Shown here: positions 5,992 through 11,534 of the stretch, piece by piece | How the letters are laid out: each line of letters begins with the position of its first letter | Numbering within the stretch: position 1 is the first letter of the stretch | NCBI GenBank assembly: GCA_905215755.1 | Contig: CAJMRE010000049.1 | Coordinates: 1-11,534 of the forward strand | DNA: 11,534 bases | Reading direction: 5' to 3' | From: an uncultured bacterium | GTDB taxonomy: Bacteria > Actinomycetota > Coriobacteriia > Coriobacteriales > Coriobacteriaceae | Made by a program: the position numbers and the translations under genes | Notes under the pieces: generated by a model | Told to the model about the DNA's origin: nothing | Databases searched by the model: none | The model's input: only the letters and a program-made list of their open reading frames with translations

Positions 5992-6231
5992 GGCGTCTCC
6001 TGGAAAATGCGGTCGATGTTGTCACTGATACGGGCTAGTGCGGATACAGCTTACTATAGTGCGCCTGAACAGCGTTCATGATATCCGGTGACCGGTGTCG
6101 TTTTGCAACCAAGCCGAAATCGAATACGTCTCGTGTGGGTGAGATATCAGCGGGCGTGGAGGTTGCCTACGGGCTTAAGAACGATGTCTTGTGCTGAGTT
6201 TCGATATTCAGGGTGACATAAGTGTTGCGAT
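5992..6231. other. Intergenic region between the repressor gene and ebgA, distal part
   Basis: The gap between the two divergent genes is 376 bases; this is the part before the operators. On the minus strand TATAGT (6053-6058, 5/6 to a -10 element) could serve the repressor gene, giving a leader of about 55 bases, but no convincing -35 hexamer lies 16-18 bases upstream. The palindrome CCGGT-G-ACCGG (6085-6095) just upstream of that element is a possible second type of binding site. No credible gene and no RNA gene were seen. Confidence 0.35.
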
Positions 6232-6232
6232 T

Positions 6233-6248
6233 GTACAACCGGTTGCAC
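6233..6248. promoter_or_regulatory. LacI-type operator O1 (distal)
   Basis: GTACAACCGGTTGCAC contains the perfect palindrome CAACCGGTTG (6236-6245) and is palindromic at 14 of 16 positions. It lies 45 bases upstream of O2, outside the predicted core promoter, and could serve as an auxiliary site for looping. Confidence 0.8.
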
Positions 6249-6277
6249 CGTTAACCCTGCCAAATCGACCGTTCAGC

Positions 6278-6293
6278 GGACAACCGGTTGCAC
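6278..6293. promoter_or_regulatory. LacI-type operator O2, overlapping the ebgA -35 region
   Basis: GGACAACCGGTTGCAC has its palindromic core at 6281-6290. Its right half contains TTGCAC (6288-6293), the predicted -35 hexamer of ebgA, so binding would block RNA polymerase. Confidence 0.83.
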
Positions 6294-6317
6294 AGTTTTT
6301 TACATCGCCCGTAAGAT
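6288..6317 (+). promoter_or_regulatory. Predicted ebgA promoter
   Basis: TTGCAC (6288-6293, 3/6 to the -35 consensus) is followed after 18 bases by TAAGAT (6312-6317, 4/6 to the -10 consensus). The start point would be near 6324, inside operator O3. The hexamers are weak on their own; the operator positions support the choice. Confidence 0.45.
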
Positions 6318-6319
6318 AA

Positions 6320-6335
6320 GGACAACCGGTTGCAC
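6320..6335. promoter_or_regulatory. LacI-type operator O3, at the predicted ebgA start point
   Basis: GGACAACCGGTTGCAC is identical to O2 over 16 bases, with its core at 6323-6332. It is 42 bases (four helical turns) from O2 and ends 19 bases before the ebgA Shine-Dalgarno sequence AAGGAG (6355-6360). Confidence 0.83.
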
Positions 6336-6367
6336 AAGAATCACTACGATGATGAAGGAGCATCACC

Positions 6368-9300
6368 ATGGACGCCATTAACGATTGGGAAAACCAAGCG
6401 CTCACCCACAGGAACCGCCTGGCACCCCATGCGTACTTTATGGGTTACGAGACCGCCGATCTCGCTGCAACGTACAGCCGCGAGCTGTCGCGCGGGTTTG
6501 TCCAGCTGTCCGGCTCGTGGCAGTTCCGCCTCTTTGAGGGCCCCGCTGCCGTCTCCAACGAGGAACTCTCCACGTACAAGCCCGAGTGGGATCACGTGGA
6601 GGTTCCGCACCTGTGGCAGGTGGACGGCTATGGCAACCTTGCCTACACCGACGAGGGTTTCCCGTTCCCGGTTGATCAGCCGTTCGTTCCCTCCGACGAC
6701 CCCACGGGCGTCTACCAGCGCATCGTCAACCTTCCCGCCGTTCCTGCCGGCGCTCGCGAGATCATTCGCTTCGACGGCATCGAGAGCTATGGCGAGCTGT
6801 ACGTCAACGGTCAGTATATCGGCATGACCAAGGGTTCGCGCCTGTCTGCCGAGTTCGACGTGACCGACGCGCTCGTCGAGGGCGACAACCTGTTTGCGGT
6901 CAAGGTCCTGCAGTACAGCGATGGCAGCTACATCGAGGATCAGGACATGTGGTGGGCCTCGGGCATCTTCCGCGATGTGTACCTTATGCAGCGTCCCGCC
7001 GCGCACCTGGTCGACTTTAGGTTCCGCACGCACCGCGAGGGCGATGCCGCTCTGATCACGCTCGATACGGTTGCCGAGGGCTCTTCCCGCGTTGTGTTTA
7101 CGCTCAGCGATGGCGAGAACGTGGTGGCTACGGGCGAGTGCGTCGACGGCCATGCCGAGTGCGGCGTGACCGATGCCCACTTCTGGAATCCCGAGGACCC
7201 CTTCCTCTACGACCTTACGTTTGAGGTCTACGACGGTGACCAGGTCAGCGAGTACGTCCCGCATCGCCAGGGTCTTGCCGAGGTGACGGTCGAGGGCAAT
7301 CATATCTACCTCAACGGCACTTACTTTAAGATGCATGGCGTCAACCGCCACGATCACGACGATCACAAGGGCCGCGCCGTGGGCCTCGATCGCATGCGCC
7401 GCGACCTGGAGCTCATGAAGCAGCGCAACATCAACGCGGTGCGCACGTCCCACTACGCCAACGACCCGCGCTTTTACGAGCTGTGCGACGAGTATGGCAT
7501 CATGCTGGTCGCCGAGACCGATATGGAGAGCCACGGCTTCGAGAATATCGGCAATATCGCCCTGGTCACCGACGACCCGGCATGGGAGCCGGCCTACGTC
7601 GACCGCATTGAGCGCCTGGTGATGCAGGAGCGCAATCACGCCTGCATCATTATGTGGTCGATGGGCAACGAGAGCGGCTATGGCTGCAACATCCGCGCGA
7701 TGTACGCCAAGGCTCACGAGCTCGATGGTCGTCCGGTCCATTACGAGGAGGATCGCAACGCCGATACCGTCGACGTTATCTCCACCATGTACTCCCGCGT
7801 GTCGCAGATGAACGACTTTGGTGAGCATCCATTCCCCAAGCCGCGCATCAACTGCGAGTACGGTCACTCCATGGGCAACGGCCCCGGAGGCCTGTCCGAG
7901 TATCAGGAGGTCTTCGATCGCTGGGATTGCATCCAAGGCCAGTTTATCTGGGAATGGTGCGACCACGGTCTGGCTGCTGTGACCGAGGACGGCATTGCCT
8001 ACGATATGTATGGCGGCGACAACGGCGATTACCCCAACAACAGCAACTTCTGCATCGATGGCATGGTGTTCCCCTGGCAGCAGCCGAGCCCGGGCCTTAC
8101 CGAGTACGGCCAGGTCATCTGCCCGGTTCGCATGGCTTATGACGCCGAGGCGGGCGAGCTGACTGTCACCAACAAGCGCTGGTTTACCACCCTCGAGGAT
8201 GTTTGCCTGTCGGCGGAGACCCTGGTGGACGGCGACGTGGTCTGCCGCAAGACGCTCATGCCCGGTGCGGTTGCCCCCGGCGAGTCCGTCCAGCTTCCGC
8301 TGGTGATTCGCGAGGCCGCGGTAGGCGAGACCCTGCTGACCGTGCGCGCCTACACCATGGCCGCTCACGTCTGGTGCGAGCCGATGTTCCAGCTGGGTGC
8401 AAGCCAGTTTGCCATCGCAAACCATCCGGCGCCGGCCATCGCCGCCCCAGCTCGTCCTGAGCTTACGGTCGAGGAGACCGAGCAGGAGATTCGCATTCAC
8501 TCCCTCAACGGCGAGCTGACCTTCAGCAAGGTAAACGGCACCGTGAGCAAGTGGAAGGCATCCGGCCGTGACGTCATGGCCTCTGGTCCCCAGGTTGGTT
8601 TTTGGCATCCGCTCGTCGATAACCACGCCCAGGAGTACGACTCCCTGTGGAAGGACAACTTCATTGATGTAATGCAGACGTCCACCCGCAAGGTTTTTTG
8701 GAAGCAGGACGGCAATGCGGTCGTCGTTACCGTGAGCCAACGTATTGCTCCTCCCGTCCGCGCGTTCGGCATGCGCGTCGAGCTTGTCTACACCGTGCTT
8801 CCGAGCGGTCGCGTCGACCTCAAGGTTTCCGGCGAGCCCTACGGCGACTATTCGGACATTATCCCGCGCATCGGCATCTCCTTTGAGGTCCCCGGTTGCG
8901 ATCGTGCCGTCGAGTGGTATGGCCACGGCCCGGGCGAGAACTATCCGGACTCGCTGCGCGCCAACCCGGTCGGTCATTACCGCACTACGGTCGACGACAT
9001 GTTCACGCCGTATGTCATGCCCCAGGATTGTGCCAACCGCGAGGGTACCCGCTGGGTTGCCCTGCGCTCTAGCCACGGTGACGGCGTGCTGGTGACGCGT
9101 CCGGCTGACGCTGCCTCCAATCCGTTCTCGTTCTCGGCATGGCCCTATAGCTGCGAGGCCATCGATAACGCCAAGCACGTCTACGACCTTGTCAAGGGCG
9201 ACACGGTTACGGTCAACATCAACGACCAGCTGCTCGGCCTTGGTTCGAACTCTTGGGGTTCCGAGGTGCTCGATTCCTATCGCACCCGTTTTGAGAGCTT

Positions 9301-9376
9301 CAGCTTTGAGGTGTCCCTGCGACCGCTGACGTCTGCCGATCTGGCTCAGGCGCTGGCACCCATTAAGGAGGCATAA
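6368..9376 (+). CDS. ebgA: Beta-galactosidase, GH2 family, EbgA/LacZ type large subunit
   Basis: The enzyme hydrolyses terminal beta-galactosides such as lactose or galacto-oligosaccharides in the cytosol; there is no signal peptide. The 1002-aa product has the full five-domain layout: sugar-binding jelly roll (about 40-215, with GSWQFRLF, VPHLWQ and GIFRDVYL), Ig-like domain (to about 315), TIM barrel (about 320-610), a second Ig-like domain, and the C-terminal beta-sandwich (about 710-995, with WYGHGPGENYPDS). Key TIM-barrel stretches are HGVNRHDHD (323-331), DMESHG (385-390), the acid/base Glu435 in WSMGNESGYG, the nucleophile Glu497 in INCEYGHSMGNG, and FIWEWCDHG (526-534). Presence of ebgC 3 bases downstream points to the Ebg subtype rather than LacZ proper. 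The start has AAGGAG 7 bases upstream. Three LacI-type operators precede it. Physiological substrate is not known from sequence. Confidence 0.95.
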   Translation: MDAINDWENQALTHRNRLAPHAYFMGYETADLAATYSRELSRGFVQLSGSWQFRLFEGPAAVSNEELSTYKPEWDHVEVPHLWQVDGYGNLAYTDEGFPFPVDQPFVPSDDPTGVYQRIVNLPAVPAGAREIIRFDGIESYGELYVNGQYIGMTKGSRLSAEFDVTDALVEGDNLFAVKVLQYSDGSYIEDQDMWWASGIFRDVYLMQRPAAHLVDFRFRTHREGDAALITLDTVAEGSSRVVFTLSDGENVVATGECVDGHAECGVTDAHFWNPEDPFLYDLTFEVYDGDQVSEYVPHRQGLAEVTVEGNHIYLNGTYFKMHGVNRHDHDDHKGRAVGLDRMRRDLELMKQRNINAVRTSHYANDPRFYELCDEYGIMLVAETDMESHGFENIGNIALVTDDPAWEPAYVDRIERLVMQERNHACIIMWSMGNESGYGCNIRAMYAKAHELDGRPVHYEEDRNADTVDVISTMYSRVSQMNDFGEHPFPKPRINCEYGHSMGNGPGGLSEYQEVFDRWDCIQGQFIWEWCDHGLAAVTEDGIAYDMYGGDNGDYPNNSNFCIDGMVFPWQQPSPGLTEYGQVICPVRMAYDAEAGELTVTNKRWFTTLEDVCLSAETLVDGDVVCRKTLMPGAVAPGESVQLPLVIREAAVGETLLTVRAYTMAAHVWCEPMFQLGASQFAIANHPAPAIAAPARPELTVEETEQEIRIHSLNGELTFSKVNGTVSKWKASGRDVMASGPQVGFWHPLVDNHAQEYDSLWKDNFIDVMQTSTRKVFWKQDGNAVVVTVSQRIAPPVRAFGMRVELVYTVLPSGRVDLKVSGEPYGDYSDIIPRIGISFEVPGCDRAVEWYGHGPGENYPDSLRANPVGHYRTTVDDMFTPYVMPQDCANREGTRWVALRSSHGDGVLVTRPADAASNPFSFSAWPYSCEAIDNAKHVYDLVKGDTVTVNINDQLLGLGSNSWGSEVLDSYRTRFESFSFEVSLRPLTSADLAQALAPIKEA

Positions 9377-9379
9377 GTC

Positions 9380-9835
9380 ATGCATATCTTTAACTCGCGT
9401 GCCGATTTCGACGCCCAGATGAAGTCCGTCAAGAAGTGGATGCGTACCGGTCAGGCACTCGACGGCGTTTCTGAACTGCAGCACGATGTGGCGTACTCTA
9501 TCGGCGACTCGCTGGTGTATTGGTGGGTGAACGCCCACGAGGCGGCTACTGCCGATCTGGTCGGTCACCGTCGCTACCATGCCGTGCTCGCCCCGCTCGA
9601 CGGCAATCTGACCGTTGAGGTGGCTTCCAAGGCCGATCTTACCTGTACGCGCGCCTACAGCGATATCGATGATCGCGAGCGCTTTGAGGGTACGGGGGAG
9701 ACCGTGACGATTCCCGCCGGCGGCGTTGCCGTCGTCGAAATTGACGAGGCCTACCGTGTCGTGGCCGATGCCGCGGATCCCCGCGTCGTGGTACTGCACG
9801 TGACAGTCGAAGGTTATTCCTTCCCCAACAAGTAG
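9380..9835 (+). CDS. ebgC: EbgC-like small subunit of the beta-galactosidase (YhcH/YjgK/YiaL family)
   Basis: The 151-aa protein matches the EbgC pattern throughout: an N-terminal stretch with KKW (18-20), HDVAYSIGDSLVYW (35-48), GHRRY (62-66), DRERFEGTGETVTI (98-111), EIDEAYRV (120-127) and a C-terminal VTVEGYSFPNK. In E. coli EbgC forms a complex with EbgA and is needed for full activity. The gene starts 3 bases after the ebgA stop; its AAGGAG (9365-9370) lies inside the end of ebgA, so the two are co-transcribed and probably translationally coupled. The metal-binding positions of the wider family appear altered: where family members have E.H in the GHRRY..VH segment and DIHEA near the C-terminus, this protein has HAVL and EIDEA. 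It may therefore be purely structural. The family assignment is confident; the role is taken from E. coli. Confidence 0.88.
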   Translation: MHIFNSRADFDAQMKSVKKWMRTGQALDGVSELQHDVAYSIGDSLVYWWVNAHEAATADLVGHRRYHAVLAPLDGNLTVEVASKADLTCTRAYSDIDDRERFEGTGETVTIPAGGVAVVEIDEAYRVVADAADPRVVVLHVTVEGYSFPNK

Positions 9836-9868
9836 TATTCGTCCGCCTGGACGTTTGCTTCGCGCCGT

Positions 9869-9912
9869 TAAGGGGGATGGCTTTGTTGACTCCCTTTTCC
9901 CCATTCCCCTTA
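9869..9912 (+). other. Hairpin 1 between ebgC and the permease gene
   Basis: TAAGGGGGATGG (9869-9880) pairs with CCATTCCCCTTA (9901-9912), 12 bp including one G-U pair, around a 20-base loop. No T-run follows. It may stabilise the 3' end of the ebgAC message. Confidence 0.5.
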
Positions 9913-9921
9913 GCAGGTGCG

Positions 9922-9956
9922 CCGTCCGTGTTTGCACTTGCAGCTCGGACGGTTTT
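9922..9956 (+). terminator. Terminator-like hairpin between ebgC and the permease gene
   Basis: CCGTCCG (9922-9928) pairs with CGGACGG (9946-9952) around a 17-base loop and is followed by TTTT (9953-9956). The stem is short and the T-run modest, so termination is probably partial or absent. It separates ebgAC from the permease. A weak promoter, TTGCAC (9932-9937) and TTAGAT (9955-9960), overlaps it and could serve the permease. Confidence 0.5.
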
Positions 9957-9988
9957 AGATGACATTTAACAGATGATTGGGAGGGCTT

Positions 9989-11452
9989 ATGAGCTCTGAA
10001 AAACGAGGAACGATTGGTTCGTTCGCTCTGCTGGGCATGACGGTCGCCGCCGTGTTCGGTATCAAGAACATCATCAACAACAACGCGGCCATCGGCTTGG
10101 CAGCTGCGCCGTCGTTCTTCTTCGCCACGCTTTTGTACTTTGTCCCCTATACCCTGGTTACCGCCGAGTTCGTCGGCCTCAACAAGGACTCCGAGTCTGG
10201 CGTGTACGCATGGGTTAAGACCTCGATGGGTGGTCGCTGGGCGTTCCTGACGGCATTTAGCTACTGGTTTGTTAACCTGTTCTTCTTTGCGTCCGTCCTG
10301 CCCAACGTCATCATCTACGCGAGCTACGTGTTCTTTGGTGCCAACGCCGAGCTTTCGCAGCTGTGGATCACCATTATCGAGATCGTTGTCTTTGCTATCG
10401 CCACGTGGGTTTCGACCAAGGGCGCTAAGTGGATCGGCTCCATTTCCTCCTTCGGTTCGACCGCGGCTCTCGGCCTGACCGCCGTGTTCATCCTGCTGTC
10501 CCTGGCTGCTGCCTTTGGCGGCGTTGAGTTCGCTACGGCTCCTACTCCCGCTAACATGGCTCCCGACATGAGCAACTTCGCAACTGCGTGGGGCTTCTTC
10601 GGTACGCTTGCCTGGATCATCCAGGGCGTTGGCGGCGCTGAGTCTGTCGGCGTGTTCCTTAACGACCTCAAGGGCGGCGTCAAGGCCTTCGTGCGCACCG
10701 TCGTTATCGCCGGTCTGACCATCGGCCTTCTGTATGCAGGCGCTTCGCTGCTGGTTAACCTGTTCATCCCCGAGGGCGGCGTTGCCATCTCCACCGGTAT
10801 CTTCGACGTATTCGGCGCTGTCTTTGCCCACTTTGGCATTCCCATGGAAGTGTCTACGCGCGCCATCGGCCTGATCCTTCTCGCCGCCACGCTGGGCTCC
10901 CTCATGATGTGGACCTCCGCTCCCATCAAGGTTTTCTTCACCGAGATCCCCAAGGGTGTCTTTGGTAGCAAGATCGTCGAGCTCAACGAGCACGGCATTC
11001 CCGCCCGCGCTGCCTGGCTGCAGTTCGCCATCGTCGTCCCCATCCTGATCATCCCGGCCCTGGGCTCCGGTAACCTCGACGACCTGCTCATGATCGTCAC
11101 CAACATGACGGCTGCCACCGCTCTGCTCCCGCCGCTGCTGATCCTGCTTGCCTACTTTATGTTGCGCAAGAACTTCGACGCTGCTCCCCGTGGCTTCCGC
11201 ATGGGTTCGCGCACCTTTGGCCTGGTCATTGCTGCATTCCTGCTTGTGGTCTTCTGCTTCGTGCTTATCTGCGGCACCATTCCGCTCGATCAGCCGCTGT
11301 GGCTGACGCTGGTCTACAACGTTGGCGGTGTGGTTGTCTTCCTGGGCCTTGCCGTGATGTGGTACAACCGCTACATCAACCGCCTGCGCGAGACCGATCC
11401 CGAGGCTGCCGAGAGCGAGCTGCGTCCGTCTGTCCTTGACATGATGGAGTAG
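9989..11452 (+). CDS. APC-superfamily amino-acid permease (GadC/YjeM-like)
   Basis: The 487-aa product is an integral membrane protein with about 12 hydrophobic segments (for example 11-30, 41-63, 84-113, 125-142, 155-178, 199-216, 235-260, 291-310, 342-359, 364-391, 408-429 and 437-459). The first segment with ALLGMTVAAVFGIKNIINN, the following AEFVGLNKDSESGVYAWVKTSMG and the later AWIIQGVGGAES resemble the broken helices 1 and 6 and the helix 2-3 loop of amino-acid permeases, especially the glutamate/GABA antiporter-like branch. Substrate cannot be assigned from sequence. The start at 9989 is chosen because GGGAGG (9979-9984) precedes it; an in-frame TTG at 9977 has no such support. It lies 153 bases after ebgC, behind two hairpins, so it may be a separate unit. 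It does not resemble MFS, GPH or PTS lactose transporters. Confidence 0.85.
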   Translation: MSSEKRGTIGSFALLGMTVAAVFGIKNIINNNAAIGLAAAPSFFFATLLYFVPYTLVTAEFVGLNKDSESGVYAWVKTSMGGRWAFLTAFSYWFVNLFFFASVLPNVIIYASYVFFGANAELSQLWITIIEIVVFAIATWVSTKGAKWIGSISSFGSTAALGLTAVFILLSLAAAFGGVEFATAPTPANMAPDMSNFATAWGFFGTLAWIIQGVGGAESVGVFLNDLKGGVKAFVRTVVIAGLTIGLLYAGASLLVNLFIPEGGVAISTGIFDVFGAVFAHFGIPMEVSTRAIGLILLAATLGSLMMWTSAPIKVFFTEIPKGVFGSKIVELNEHGIPARAAWLQFAIVVPILIIPALGSGNLDDLLMIVTNMTAATALLPPLLILLAYFMLRKNFDAAPRGFRMGSRTFGLVIAAFLLVVFCFVLICGTIPLDQPLWLTLVYNVGGVVVFLGLAVMWYNRYINRLRETDPEAAESELRPSVLDMME

Positions 11453-11499
11453 AAGCTGGGATTAATCTACGGCTGTGGAATAAATCGATTCCCCTTCCT

Positions 11500-11530
11500 A
11501 AGGAGGGGCCTTACGAGGCCCCTCCTTTTG
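11500..11530 (+). terminator. Intrinsic terminator of the permease gene
   Basis: AAGGAGGGGCC (11500-11510) pairs perfectly with GGCCCCTCCTT (11517-11527) around the loop TTACGA, with TT after the stem (TTTTG counting the stem end). It lies 47 bases after the permease stop. The stretch between holds no other recognisable feature. Confidence 0.88.
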
Positions 11531-11534
11531 TGTT

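Noticed and set aside
6208..6405. Small minus-strand open frame with repeated ATGC-type peptides across the ebgA operators
   Set aside because: The repeated peptide comes from the three operator copies; there is no supporting ribosome binding site and it overlaps the promoter and start of ebgA.
6344..10993. Very long open frame (over 1500 codons) on the minus strand opposite ebgA, ebgC and the permease
   Set aside because: It is a shadow of GC-rich codon use in the well-recognised plus-strand genes; it crosses three genes and a terminator-like hairpin and matches no family.

Overview
The window looks like chromosomal DNA of a high-GC Gram-positive gut bacterium, most likely a Coriobacteriia member near Collinsella. 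This rests on base composition, codon choice, strong AAGGAG-type ribosome binding sites and gene content; no rRNA or other marker is present to prove it. No phage, plasmid, transposase, CRISPR or RNA gene was seen. Eight complete genes and one gene cut by the left edge were found.

Left part (1-1990, minus strand): a compact operon larB - larC - tetR-family regulator. LarB and LarC act in synthesis of the nickel-pincer nucleotide (NPN) cofactor of lactate racemase and its relatives. LarC carries a very His-rich segment and ends where the N-terminal domain of the family normally ends, so the C-terminal CTP-binding half is missing. The regulator starts 2 bases after larC. A promoter in front of larB is overlapped by an 11-bp inverted repeat that is a good candidate operator. 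Neither larA nor larE is in the window.

Middle (1991-4974): serB (phosphoserine phosphatase, minus) and aspS (aspartyl-tRNA synthetase, plus) diverge from a 256-base gap. The aspS leader ends in a strong hairpin 4 bases before its ribosome binding site. aspS ends at a clear intrinsic terminator. Between aspS and the converging LacI-family gene lies the most unusual structure here: a tandem array of three hairpins plus one single arm. Each arm has the form GGG-N6-TTTCC; the six variable bases differ between units, yet the opposite arm always matches perfectly.

Right part (4975-11534): a beta-galactoside utilisation locus. A LacI-family repressor gene (minus) diverges from ebgA (GH2 beta-galactosidase) and ebgC (its small partner subunit). 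Three nearly identical CAACCGGTTG operators sit in front of ebgA, two of them placed on the predicted promoter. Behind ebgC come two hairpins, the second followed by TTTT, and then an APC-superfamily amino-acid permease gene that ends at a strong terminator at the right edge. No sugar transporter is present, so how the galactoside enters the cell is not explained by this window.
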